Shown here piece after piece: positions 8,864 through 17,459 of a DNA stretch of 64,000 nt. The position numbers were made by a program, and so were the translations under genes. How positions within the stretch are numbered: the first letter of the stretch is position 1; each line of letters opens with the position of its first letter. Origin of the DNA: Leptospiraceae bacterium (GTDB taxonomy: Bacteria; Spirochaetota; Leptospiria; Leptospirales; Leptospiraceae); the NCBI GenBank assembly GCA_015075105.1, contig JABTUZ010000002.1, positions 1,102,001 to 1,166,000 of the forward strand. The letters are read 5' to 3'. Below the pieces are notes generated by a model, which did not search any database, was not told the DNA's origin, and saw only the letters and a list, made by a program, of their open reading frames with translations.

Positions 8864-9279
8864 TCAACCCCCGGATAAACAGATGCATTTTTCCCAGCCA
8901 GGGTTTTATATGCCTTGTCCCGAAACACTTTAGCTTTTTCTCCTCGCTCTTCTACACTGAATTTTTTGTAACGCCTGCTTTCTCCTCCCTGACCGCCGAC
9001 CTGAATTTGTTCTGCGTCAAGGCTCTCCTGAAAACCGAACTCTTCGACAATATCTGCTTTGACTAAAAGCACTTCTGCAGAAAGAAACTGGGACGTAGGA
9101 TTTGACTCCGGATATGTAAATCCCCATTCAATGATCTGATCCTTTGCTCTCTCTGCCGACGAATCGAGGAATCTCTCCCAGATGGTTTTTCCATCCGAGA
9201 GAGGTCTTGAATCGTCCATGTCCAGAACGTAAGGCTTTACAGAAACAAGCTCTTTTAAGTCAACAAGGGGATTCAGCAT
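8860..9279 (-). CDS. Head-tail adaptor, Mu gp36 / DUF1320-like
   Basis: A 139-residue protein directly after the capsid gene, the position of the Mu gp36 family (DUF1320), a small helical adaptor that sits below the portal. The first half has a short beta-rich start, then an acidic helical block (DSSAERAKDQIIEWG) with the 'Y/W-x-x-P' type turn expected in this family. Start ATG at 9279 overlaps nothing; the capsid stop lies 8 bases upstream. Confidence 0.6.
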   Translation of the reverse strand: MLNPLVDLKELVSVKPYVLDMDDSRPLSDGKTIWERFLDSSAERAKDQIIEWGFTYPESNPTSQFLSAEVLLVKADIVEEFGFQESLDAEQIQVGGQGGESRRYKKFSVEERGEKAKVFRDKAYKTLAGKNASVYPGVE

Positions 9280-9286
9280 GTTGTTC

Positions 9287-10537
9287 CTATGCGTGCTTGG
9301 ATTTCAGATGACACGCCTGGTCGAATAATTTTCCGAAGCCGGCATAAACGCTTATAGCAGTCTCGTTGAATTGCTGATTGATGACTTTATCGACTTCGAT
9401 GATCGAAGAATTTTTCTCTTCGTAATATACCATCATGGAATCTTTTTCGTAAGTGAACCAGTCCCAGTTGGTCATTGCGTCGTGAGTTCTCCACAAAATG
9501 TTGAAGAAGTTTCTGATCTCTCCGGTCTTGACAAATTCTTCCTGCAGATTCAGACTTTGCAGAGCCTTGAAATTGGTTTCATCGGCAAGCATATCGAGTA
9601 GAGTTTGCTTGGACAAAACAAAGTGAGTCCATTTGTGACCCTTCGGTTTCTGCTTGATGAGTATATCCAGAAGGTCTGAATATTTCGGCGTTGTAGTTAC
9701 TGTCGTTGAAGCTGGAGCTTCCGATCCGGTATTCCCATCTCCTTCAATTGCAACCTTCAATCCGAGTTGCGCCATGTCCTGGCTCATATTGTATCCGATT
9801 CTTTGCAAGAGAATCGAAAGAATATTCACTCTCACTCGCCTTTGAGCTTCGTAGCTGATCTCGATATCAGTTCCGAACTTCTGCAATTTAACAGAACCTT
9901 CTTTTGTCTTGATGGTAGATTTTGTAAGCCTCGAACCCTCCACAGATTTTTTCATCTTTGCATTTTCTTTTGTGAAATCAAGGGCGATCTGATCTATATT
10001 CGCACCAGTTACAATTTCTTTAGTTGCGTAAAGGTCTTCGACTCTCAATTCTCCTGCATCATAATTCATCCCAAGCTGAATCTGGTCGGATATATAGGCA
10101 GGGACAAGAATCTTTGAATTCGGAGTCCTGAAAAAATCTTCCAGCATTACCCGTCCGGAATTTATATCGATTCCTGCGGATAAAAATTGCCGCTCAATTG
10201 GAGACAATTTTCCGGCGTCCGATTCTTTCGGATCAAAACCTGCCTCCAGTTCCTTTTTTTCGACATACTCTGAAAACGAAAGATTTTCCTCGTTGGCATG
10301 TTTGTACATTTCCTTGTCGAGTTTAATTTCTTTCAGGTCGGCTTTTCTGATTTTCAGATTCTGTTTTGTGGCCACAGCCACTCCGACTGCAAGATTTAGT
10401 TTCTGGCAATTCCCGAATGAACCGTCATACAGATACTGTCCAAGGACAGAAATATCCATGTGAAATCCCGTAAGCTTGACCGCCAGGGCAGTTACGGCTA
10501 ACGCTACGAAAGCAACTAACACATATTTTAACTTCAT
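9287..10537 (-). CDS. Major capsid protein with an N-terminal hydrophobic segment
   Basis: This 416-residue protein fits a HK97-fold major head protein. A charged helical N-arm spans about residues 60-130. The E-loop/P-domain region contains 'VPAYISDQIQLGMNYDAG', and the segment TDIEISYEAQRRVRVNILSI resembles the spine helix region of Mu gpT-like capsids. The first ~35 residues are unusual: MKLKYVLVAFVALAVTALAV is a Lys-flanked hydrophobic stretch that looks like a signal/anchor. It could be a scaffolding part removed on maturation. It follows the decoration gene with a 4-base overlap. Confidence 0.75.
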   Translation of the reverse strand: MKLKYVLVAFVALAVTALAVKLTGFHMDISVLGQYLYDGSFGNCQKLNLAVGVAVATKQNLKIRKADLKEIKLDKEMYKHANEENLSFSEYVEKKELEAGFDPKESDAGKLSPIERQFLSAGIDINSGRVMLEDFFRTPNSKILVPAYISDQIQLGMNYDAGELRVEDLYATKEIVTGANIDQIALDFTKENAKMKKSVEGSRLTKSTIKTKEGSVKLQKFGTDIEISYEAQRRVRVNILSILLQRIGYNMSQDMAQLGLKVAIEGDGNTGSEAPASTTVTTTPKYSDLLDILIKQKPKGHKWTHFVLSKQTLLDMLADETNFKALQSLNLQEEFVKTGEIRNFFNILWRTHDAMTNWDWFTYEKDSMMVYYEEKNSSIIEVDKVINQQFNETAISVYAGFGKLFDQACHLKSKHA

Positions 10538-10917
10538 ACTTTTTCTCCTTTGATAAACCGGACGAGTTTTTTAGTTGTGTCCTGTGAGATTACGATGACC
10601 AACGTTCCGGCAGTATTTACTTTCACTTTCCCGCTTGCATCACTGGATAGAATTCTTCGCCCATATCCGGGATCCGCACCTGAATACTCGAATTCAAATA
10701 CTCCGTCGATTTTCATTCCTCCGATTTTGTCAGAGTCAATAGATGCTATCTGTCCTTGTATTTCATCTCCGTTGCCACCAACCGACATTGTCATTTCGTT
10801 TGTTACATTGCAGACTTTCCCCACATCGGCTGCTACGAGTCCGCCATGATTCATCGCCGCAATCAGCGGCTCTTTGATTCCGTCCCAACCGACGGTAAAT
10901 GGATCTGATATTCCCAT
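10534..10917 (-). CDS. Capsid decoration / head fibre-base protein (DUF2190-like)
   Basis: This 127-residue beta-rich protein lies between the scaffold/protease candidate and the capsid gene. Mu-like phages commonly carry a DUF2190 or similar capsid decoration protein there. The Gly/Asp-rich, strand-turn-strand pattern (GMKIDGVFEFEYSGADPGYG, SDASGKVKVNTAGTLVIVI) supports a beta-barrel cement protein. Assignment is by fold pattern and position; no catalytic motif. Confidence 0.6.
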   Translation of the reverse strand: MGISDPFTVGWDGIKEPLIAAMNHGGLVAADVGKVCNVTNEMTMSVGGNGDEIQGQIASIDSDKIGGMKIDGVFEFEYSGADPGYGRRILSSDASGKVKVNTAGTLVIVISQDTTKKLVRFIKGEKV

Positions 10918-10929
10918 TTTGTATTCTCC

Positions 10930-12303
10930 TTATTTCCTTACTGTTATGTAATCATCCGGTTTTCCGGATGAAAGACCTGTTTCGCCTGACGCTCTTGTAA
11001 TATCCGATGAACCACACTGGTTGCACTTAACCGGAAATTTATCTTCGAGCTTTGCTCCATATTCCTGACACAGAGCTTTCGATTGTTCTAAGTTCGCATT
11101 CTGGATCATGGAAACCATTGCAGGCGATTCTTTCCCGTTCACGAAAACACGGTAGGCTTTGAGAGCCGCTTCACGATATCCCTGCAAAATTTTCTTTGGT
11201 TCATCGAGAAGTCCTGAAAGTTCAGATACTTTTTTCTCGAAATCAAATCCGTCCGGAAATTCCCCAAGAGCAAATAAGGTAGCTAATTTTTTTAGATTAC
11301 CTTCCGCCGAAGTTTTCTCAGTTTTCAATCCGGCAATCTGTTTCTCCATCGACTGTAACACAGAAACCATTTGATCCGGATTCAATTCCACTTCTGTATC
11401 AGTCTCTTTGAACCCGAGTGAAGCCACTGCAACGCCAAGCACCTTCAGTAATGCTGTTTTAATTTTCAAACTATCCTCCTTTGGTTTTTCTTCTGCCCCA
11501 GTATCGCCTGACGCACTTTGCGACAAGTCTGCTTCTCCGGAAAATTCTTTGTCTTCCTGAAAGTTTTCTTCCCGCGTTTCACTTTCTTTATCAAAAATAA
11601 TTCCGTTATTTTGGTTTGCGAAAAGTTTCTTCGCGTTCGGGTCTGCCCCGGCATATACGACAGAGACCTCGGGGACTGAAAGAATTTTCGTGACTACAAA
11701 TCTTACGATGGAACCTTCCAACTCCTGTCCGAGAAACCAGTAGAATCCATCCAAATCCGGATGGGATTTTTCCCAGAGAAAATGAATTCCGGCAGAAACC
11801 GAATCCAGAACCGGAGGGTCTGCCTGCAATCGCTTGATCACATCATCCGCGAAATCATAGTAGAGACGGAAAAGTCCATCTATCCCTTCAAGACCTTTGG
11901 AATTTGTCCACTCAGGATTGGAAATCGTTCCAATCGAATCTTCGATCGAAGTAAAATGATTGCGAAAAACCTTTGTTGAAAATAGAGATAGAGCCGATTT
12001 CAGAACATTGTCTTTTGTGAAATCAAGATAATAATCCGAAATATACGTTTTAGATAGAATCCGGAACAGGAACTCCTCATACCGTAAACCGGATGGAGTG
12101 ATTTTATTTGCAGGAGATGACTGAACAGCCGGAGCAGTTTCCAAGTTCTGTCCTTTTATTTGAATTGGTTGTGGAATGAACGAACCGCAAGCGCGAAGAC
12201 CCACAAATGCCTTGCCGGAAGTGTGAACCTTGACTCCACACTCAAGACTCGCCCAGCCGGACGAATCGAAATTCAACTTTCTTTTGGTCATCTCTTTATT
12301 CAT
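10930..12303 (-). CDS. Head scaffold/protease candidate (Mu gp32-type position) with a C-terminal zinc ribbon
   Basis: This 457-residue protein precedes the decoration and capsid genes, where Mu encodes the gpI protease/scaffold. The middle holds an acidic linker (residues ~235-275), and the third quarter is a coiled-coil-like helix (EVELNPDQMVSVLQSMEKQI and following), as in scaffold domains. The C-terminus carries CNQCGSS, half of a zinc ribbon, plus a flexible tail. I do not see a clear protease catalytic motif, so scaffold function is better supported than protease. It overlaps the upstream small gene by 8 bases. Confidence 0.5.
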   Translation of the reverse strand: MNKEMTKRKLNFDSSGWASLECGVKVHTSGKAFVGLRACGSFIPQPIQIKGQNLETAPAVQSSPANKITPSGLRYEEFLFRILSKTYISDYYLDFTKDNVLKSALSLFSTKVFRNHFTSIEDSIGTISNPEWTNSKGLEGIDGLFRLYYDFADDVIKRLQADPPVLDSVSAGIHFLWEKSHPDLDGFYWFLGQELEGSIVRFVVTKILSVPEVSVVYAGADPNAKKLFANQNNGIIFDKESETREENFQEDKEFSGEADLSQSASGDTGAEEKPKEDSLKIKTALLKVLGVAVASLGFKETDTEVELNPDQMVSVLQSMEKQIAGLKTEKTSAEGNLKKLATLFALGEFPDGFDFEKKVSELSGLLDEPKKILQGYREAALKAYRVFVNGKESPAMVSMIQNANLEQSKALCQEYGAKLEDKFPVKCNQCGSSDITRASGETGLSSGKPDDYITVRK

Positions 12304-12532
12304 CCGGGAACTCTATCTCTACTTCGAGATTCTTATAATTTTGAATTCTGAGAATCGCTTCCTGCAATTCCCGGATTCTATCTATCATCTGAAGATCATC
12401 GTTCAATTCAGGATTTTCCGATCTGCTTACGAGATCACCAATCGGTTGCTCGATGTATCCTTCCGATTTGGGCTTTTTAATTCGTAGCGAGCGGATTTCT
12501 CGGATGCCGTAACGATTGAATTTAACTGTCAT
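12296..12532 (-). CDS. Small phage protein at the second late promoter
   Basis: This 78-residue charged protein (MTVKFNRYGIREIRS...) has a helical C-terminal half (PELNDDLQMIDRIRELQEAI). It is the first gene after a predicted late promoter whose -10 element lies at 12,546-12,541. The expected transcript start falls within a base or two of the ATG, so the message would be leaderless. Function is unknown; position suggests a head-morphogenesis helper. Confidence 0.55.
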   Translation of the reverse strand: MTVKFNRYGIREIRSLRIKKPKSEGYIEQPIGDLVSRSENPELNDDLQMIDRIRELQEAILRIQNYKNLEVEIEFPDE

Positions 12533-12540
12533 GCTAATAG

Positions 12541-12616
12541 TTTTAGCACAGTCTCAAATCAGTCGCAAGGGCGAAGTAATCGCTAAATAGCTCAACTTGC
12601 CGAACGATTTTTTACA
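12541..12616 (-). promoter_or_regulatory. Late promoter copy B (conserved upstream block plus -35/-10)
   Basis: Read on the minus strand, the block contains TTCGGCAAGTTGAGC, then TTCGCCC, then TTGCGA, a 17-base spacer and TAAAAC (12,546-12,541). The same array with the same spacing occurs at 20,101-20,176. A shared upstream block next to a plausible sigma70 core suggests a phage activator binding site. The -10 ends about 8 bases before the ATG at 12,532. Confidence 0.6.
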
Positions 12617-12651
12617 ATTGGTTGGAGTGGAAAAAATAGAGGTTTTGCGGA

Positions 12652-12963
12652 TTATTTTTTTACTGCGTAGTAGAGTTCTTTGACCTGATCGCGAACAGAT
12701 TCAGGAATGTTTTCCAAAGGATATTCGCCTTTGACGATTTTTTGAACCTGCCAAAGCCAAGACTTATGAGATAATTTGTAGTCTTCTTCATTAATCCATT
12801 TTGTCATGGCGTAAATTGCCTGAACATATTCAGGCAGGAGAAATGAATATTCTTCTTCCTGAAGAGAATAGACCATACCAAAGACCTCTATCGTATCCAG
12901 GTCTTCATCGTCTGCGATCACATCGGCAATGATTCGTTTGATTATTTCTGCACGGGTCATCAT
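12652..12963 (-). CDS. Hypothetical phage protein after MuF
   Basis: This 103-residue mainly helical protein (MMTRAEIIKRIIADVIADDE at the start; ESVRDQVKELYYAVKK at the end) overlaps the MuF stop by 4 bases. It is the last gene before the second late promoter. No family recognised. The high content of Glu, Tyr and Trp suggests a compact helical protein; it could be a head accessory factor. Confidence 0.55.
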   Translation of the reverse strand: MMTRAEIIKRIIADVIADDEDLDTIEVFGMVYSLQEEEYSFLLPEYVQAIYAMTKWINEEDYKLSHKSWLWQVQKIVKGEYPLENIPESVRDQVKELYYAVKK

Positions 12964-14300
12964 AATATCTCAAGCCATTCTTCAACTTTAGTCTTTTGCG
13001 GGTCAAGCTGAAAAAAAGTTGATATCTTGTTTGAATCCGGGTCAACTGTAACCAGCCCATTGTATTTTTTTGAATAGAAACCAAATCGTTTGTCATTGTA
13101 ACGATAATAGGCAAACACACGATCAAAAGATTGTAGTATATCCTCGCTCATTTTGACGTATTCTGAACTGTCGTTTGCTCCAAATTCGGCTCCATGTTTT
13201 CCGAATTTCCTGTCAATCGTTGCTGTATCCCATACCGTAGTATTTCTTAAAGCGTCAATACGATTCAGCAACTCTTGAGGAGTGAGATTTTGGAGTTCGC
13301 TGTATCTCTGGGATGTTTTCCATTTTGGATCAGTAAGGTCCGCATTACTTGTATCAAGTGTTCCACTAAAAAATCCCCCTCCGGCTTTCTCAATCTTTGT
13401 TTCAAAACTCGCTACTACAATCGTCCGGCATCTCGGATGATAGGGAGGGAGTTGATTTTTCAGAACGCCGTTTTTTCCGACAAGGTCTTTTGTCGGGAGA
13501 GAGTCGTGTTTGTCAAAATTCAGGAGGGGATTTTTGAATTTGTCCGTCCAGAATTTAGGGTCGGCAGGATATTCCGATGTAAAATCTTCGATAAAATTTA
13601 CAGCAGTTTCGATCTCAACAATCCTGCCATTCATGATCCGGCAGGTCAAGGAAGTTTTCTGGTCTAAAATCGCGATGATTTCCAGATGTTCGATTCCAAT
13701 TTCTTTCAGGCGATAAACCCGTGAAAAATTTCTTGTCCGGAGAATTTGCCCCCGGACGATAAAGTCCATCTTCTGAATCAACTCTCCATCCAGATTTAAA
13801 CCAGAGCCAAGAAGTTCTTCTTTCAGGCGATTGATCGCTCCTTGAGTGTTTCCTGTATTCAATGCTTCCTCAACAGCTTGAGTAAATGCGTCTTTGTGAT
13901 TGGAAAAAGTATTTCCGATATCGAATTTGTAAGCAGTCTGGAAAAATTTCAGAACGTCTTTATTTGCCGGAAGTTTTTCTGCATCAGATTCCTCCTGAAA
14001 ACTTTGTCCAACGTCCCAGGATTCGCTTAAAACTTCCCTGAAACTACTTTTCATTGCATCTGGAAAATTTTCCCCGAGTTCCGTCTGAATCAGATCGATG
14101 ATGAGTTCGACTGCATTATCTTTGTCGAGATGTTTAGAAACCTCTTTTAACGTGGAATAAACTCTGGTTTTGTAATCGTTGAAAAAATTCTTAACAAAAT
14201 TCTCTTCAAGAGTGTTGTAAATTTTCTCCTCATCGGGCGAAATGGCTCCGAGTTTTACGAAATCGCCTAACTTACAGCAATGTTCTGTTTCTGTGAGCGC
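12960..14300 (-). CDS. MuF (gp30-like) head morphogenesis protein, reached by -1 frameshift from the portal gene
   Basis: The Mu gp30/F family is characterised by a C-terminal motif near PPYHPRCRTIVV, present here at about codon 210 from the first ATG. The first ATG is at 14,054, but the frame is open and coding-like for 82 further codons up to 14,300, without an ATG, GTG or TTG. It begins exactly where the portal gene's A-run ends. The whole frame gives about 446 residues, close to Mu gp30 (~424). MuF binds the portal and is incorporated in the head. So either the two are fused by programmed -1 frameshifting, or one A is missing from the assembly. Starting at 14,054 would remove a conserved-looking domain. 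Confidence 0.7.
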   Translation of the reverse strand, partial: ALTETEHCCKLGDFVKLGAISPDEEKIYNTLEENFVKNFFNDYKTRVYSTLKEVSKHLDKDNAVELIIDLIQTELGENFPDAMKSSFREVLSESWDVGQSFQEESDAEKLPANKDVLKFFQTAYKFDIGNTFSNHKDAFTQAVEEALNTGNTQGAINRLKEELLGSGLNLDGELIQKMDFIVRGQILRTRNFSRVYRLKEIGIEHLEIIAILDQKTSLTCRIMNGRIVEIETAVNFIEDFTSEYPADPKFWTDKFKNPLLNFDKHDSLPTKDLVGKNGVLKNQLPPYHPRCRTIVVASFETKIEKAGGGFFSGTLDTSNADLTDPKWKTSQRYSELQNLTPQELLNRIDALRNTTVWDTATIDRKFGKHGAEFGANDSSEYVKMSEDILQSFDRVFAYYRYNDKRFGFYSKKYNGLVTVDPDSNKISTFFQLDPQKTKVEEWLEIL

Positions 14301-15808
14301 TTTTTTTTTTCGAAATCGACGTTTATCAGATTTTTCAGGTCGGATTCCGGATTTTCATCCGGATTATGTCGTTTCGGTTGTCCGTCACTTTTCTCATGCC
14401 CGAAATCTTTTTCGTAATAGTGTTCATTTGTGTTCATGGAAGGGAAGTAAGGGTAAGACAGCCGACCGGCTACAATTTGGCTTAAAATCGATTTTAACGC
14501 GTTTTGTGAATTTTGAATTTTTGTCGCGCTTTCATAACCGAGTTCCTGCGCTCCGGTATCAGGATCAATGATCCCGGAAGCGATTTTTTTTAGCACATTA
14601 TCGATTTTTAAGCTGTCTGATCGGTTGCGGGATTCATCAGCCTGTGCCTCTGCCAGCGGATCCAGTGACAAATTGGATTTCCAGACTCCTTTTACCTGAC
14701 CAAATTTATATCCTTTCAACCTGAGATGAAGCGTTAGTGCTTTCTCTAAAAAGCGTTTTGCCGGATGCCTGATGTTTTGGGCTTTCAATTGAAACAGTCT
14801 TCCTGCAATTTTTGCATAAGACTCAGTTACAGAATAGGATCTTCCGAGAATAAACAAATCAGTGTCTATGCCGGAGGCAATCTGCTCTTCCTGATAACGG
14901 GCAATGTCGGAAAATCCGCCGGACTTGTCCGATGCCACAGAATGATGCTCGATTTTTGTACCGTCGAAAGCGGCCATAAACCCGGAGCCGGAATTTTTTT
15001 CGAATCCCTCTTTCGCCTCTTTCAAAAATTTTCTATTTTCTTTTTCAATATCTGCGTTCGGTGTGCCGGGTTTTGGGGCCGGCTTCTTGAAGAGCGCTAC
15101 GATAAATCCGAGAAGCCCCCATTTATTGATGTGCTTGTCAACATTCTCTCCCGTTTTGTGCTGGGACAAAACCCATTTCAAAGCAGAAATAAAAGGAGGA
15201 ATTCCGTATGGAGATTCTTCTGAATTTTCTATTGCCTCGTAGGAATATATTTCAGGATTTAAAGTGGCGTATGTTCCATTTTTCGTTTTCTGCATCGGTA
15301 CAAATTTAAAACGATCTACAATATTTGTTTTGGAATCAATGGGCTGCTTTTCAAAAACCACATTTTTCACAGGGATCAAACGAATCTCTTCCACTTCCGA
15401 AAGGTCGAGATTCGGCACGGCCTCCGCAGAGAGCGCACCTGTTATAGCAGTTTGTCGGATTAACCGGTTCAGAATTCCCGGATGTAAATCAAACCATGAA
15501 TCAATTTCGTTTTGGAGATTTACTTTTGCTTTATCGTCCACTCCGGAAAAGTCCCACGTAAGGCCAGTATTTCCGATTGAGATAACTCGCTTTAACGCCT
15601 GACTTAAATCAGGTGTAATGAGTACAAGTTTTTCGATTGTATCCAGCATCTCGACGGGATAGTCAGGATATACTTTATTTGTAAAATTCAAAATCTCTTG
15701 TTTTTGCTCAACGAATGGTTTCAGAACGGATGCGAACTCAATAAATGAACTTGAATCCGAAGAAGAATCTGCTTTAAAAAAACTCTTGATTTTTTCAATA
15801 ATTCCCAT
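14267..15808 (-). CDS. Portal protein (Mu gp29 / DUF935)
   Basis: This 513-residue DUF935-type portal forms the dodecameric ring through which DNA enters the head. I place the start at the ATG at 15,808 (MGIIEKIKSFFKADSSS), after the terminase gene; the frame also has a start 42 bases upstream inside the terminase end. Portal landmarks are the helical wing (LTWDFSGVDDKAKVN...) and a central region (IPPFISALKWVLSQHK), then an acidic C-terminus. It ends in Phe-Glu-Lys-Lys-Lys-Arg just before the frame continues 10 codons to TAG. The run of ten A residues codes for the lysines and is the slip site towards MuF. Confidence 0.8.
   Translation of the reverse strand: MGIIEKIKSFFKADSSSDSSSFIEFASVLKPFVEQKQEILNFTNKVYPDYPVEMLDTIEKLVLITPDLSQALKRVISIGNTGLTWDFSGVDDKAKVNLQNEIDSWFDLHPGILNRLIRQTAITGALSAEAVPNLDLSEVEEIRLIPVKNVVFEKQPIDSKTNIVDRFKFVPMQKTKNGTYATLNPEIYSYEAIENSEESPYGIPPFISALKWVLSQHKTGENVDKHINKWGLLGFIVALFKKPAPKPGTPNADIEKENRKFLKEAKEGFEKNSGSGFMAAFDGTKIEHHSVASDKSGGFSDIARYQEEQIASGIDTDLFILGRSYSVTESYAKIAGRLFQLKAQNIRHPAKRFLEKALTLHLRLKGYKFGQVKGVWKSNLSLDPLAEAQADESRNRSDSLKIDNVLKKIASGIIDPDTGAQELGYESATKIQNSQNALKSILSQIVAGRLSYPYFPSMNTNEHYYEKDFGHEKSDGQPKRHNPDENPESDLKNLINVDFEKKKRSQKQNIAVS
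14300..14306 (-). promoter_or_regulatory. Canonical -1 slippery heptamer A AAA AAG at the end of the portal gene
   Basis: The minus strand reads GAA AAA AAA AAG CGC in the portal frame (14,311-14,297). The heptamer A AAA AAG therefore lies in the right register, extended by three more A residues (ten in all). Slipping by -1 gives AAA AAA GCG CTC, entering an open frame of 446 codons (MuF). The heptamer matches the E. coli dnaX type. No clear downstream stem-loop was found by eye. Confidence 0.6.
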
Positions 15809-15809
15809 A

Positions 15810-17459
15810 TCAATAAACCGGCAATGTGCCTGCCCCTCCGATTCCTCCACTCAGTTCATAGGCAAGGCGCATACTGTTCAATGCCATCCCGAAGTGGTTT
15901 TCAACTTTCTTTTTGAATGAATATTTTGGTCTGCCGAATTCATCCTCGCCTCTTTCCCGAATCAGCATCTTCAAATGATATTCGAATTCTTCCATAAGAA
16001 CCAGATCAGGCCCGTCCAGACGGGATTTGTCTGGAAAAATAAAAAGTCCGTTTTTAATCGCATCGACTGTATCCTGAAGGCTTTCGTCCCGATTGATATT
16101 CAGCACTTCGATTTCATCTTCCGAGTTCAGGACATCTTCTTCTTTCAGGGAATATTTTTTGGAAAAATACTGAATCTTGATCTGTTCGGGAAATATCTTT
16201 GCAAGCCGGACGCTCCAACTTTTATTCGGCATCGCGTCAACGATTCCCTGATAAACGGCAAAACGAATGATTGAGCGATGAATAGAATCGTCATCCAATA
16301 CGCTGAACTTTGCAAGACCGATGATTCGTATTCTTGCGTCAGTTGTAGGCTCGCCGAAAACCATGTGAACCGTATCCCCCTGGTCGGCTCCCATGTAACT
16401 ATAGGACTGGGAAATATCATACAAACCATGATCTCCCTTTTGCGAGTCAATGACAGATTGAGTGACAGGCTTTTCTTCATCCGTGCTGTATGGCCAGCCA
16501 ATCACGGATATGTAGAGATTTTTTCTTTTGATATGTGAATTTGCGTTTTTCCAGAGTTGATAAATTTCAGTCGGAGTTTTGTAATTCAAAAACATCTGAG
16601 AAATTTGAACACCTGTATTTTTATGCTTTCTCTTCGCCACATATTCGCCTTTCTGATTGTTCAAAGGCTTATGGCATTTCTCGCAGGCGTAAAAATATTC
16701 CACCTCTTTCGTTTTATTTTTCTTTCCGAAAACTTTTTCAGGATCTTCGAGAAATCTGTTTACCAAGTCATTCCAGTGATTGCAACTATCGCATTTGATC
16801 AGATAGAAATTCTGATCTGAGTCCATAAACTCTGCATGGATTCCGAAATCCTCAATGGACGGCTGAGACCCTGCCATGTCTTTGGCAAAATTGGAGTGCA
16901 AAAGCCTGTCTGAAATAAATCCTGAATTTTCAGGGTTTTGTTCATCGACCTCATCCCGAATCGTTATGTCTGCGTCAAAGGATTTCACATCTTTGAGATT
17001 TGTGGTTCCGTTAAAGCTGAAAAGTGACTTCCCGATATTTTTAATCCGGACGTTATTTACCTCGGATTCTTCAGTGACCATTTTCTGGAAATAGGGAGAA
17101 TGCTTGATAATTGGATCCCAGCGATATTGCACAAAAGCTTTCATTGATTCTCTATCCGGGAAATAAAATCCCCCATTCAGATTTTTTCCATTCGTGAGCC
17201 AGAGAGCGCGTCCTATCATCCAGGTTGAGAAACCAATCTGCGCAGCTTTCATCGCTATCAGTTTTTTTGAATTGGAAAATTTGCGAGTCATGGAGCGAAA
17301 GCATTCATGACCTTTGAATGAATACGGCTCGTATTTCCCGTTTGACCGGATTTGAATTTTGGTAGTGAGAAATTCTTCGAGGGTAGTTTTGTCATATTCA
17401 CGGTCGCCAGCCTCTTTGAATTTTAGTAGAAATTCCTGTTCGGTAGCTGCAGAAATCAT
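15810..17459 (-). CDS. Terminase large subunit (GpA / Mu gp28 type)
   Basis: This 549-residue ATPase-nuclease packages phage DNA. The adenine-binding/Walker A variant is MKAAQIGFST at residues 70-79, and the Walker B is at ADITIRDEVDE (residues 163-173). A zinc-finger-like pair CDSC (223-226) and CEKC (259-262) sits in the nuclease half, as in GpA-type terminases of lambda-like phages. The C-terminal nuclease acidic residues could not be placed with certainty. It overlaps the small subunit by 4 bases and is followed by the portal. Confidence 0.85.
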   Translation of the reverse strand: MISAATEQEFLLKFKEAGDREYDKTTLEEFLTTKIQIRSNGKYEPYSFKGHECFRSMTRKFSNSKKLIAMKAAQIGFSTWMIGRALWLTNGKNLNGGFYFPDRESMKAFVQYRWDPIIKHSPYFQKMVTEESEVNNVRIKNIGKSLFSFNGTTNLKDVKSFDADITIRDEVDEQNPENSGFISDRLLHSNFAKDMAGSQPSIEDFGIHAEFMDSDQNFYLIKCDSCNHWNDLVNRFLEDPEKVFGKKNKTKEVEYFYACEKCHKPLNNQKGEYVAKRKHKNTGVQISQMFLNYKTPTEIYQLWKNANSHIKRKNLYISVIGWPYSTDEEKPVTQSVIDSQKGDHGLYDISQSYSYMGADQGDTVHMVFGEPTTDARIRIIGLAKFSVLDDDSIHRSIIRFAVYQGIVDAMPNKSWSVRLAKIFPEQIKIQYFSKKYSLKEEDVLNSEDEIEVLNINRDESLQDTVDAIKNGLFIFPDKSRLDGPDLVLMEEFEYHLKMLIRERGEDEFGRPKYSFKKKVENHFGMALNSMRLAYELSGGIGGAGTLPVY

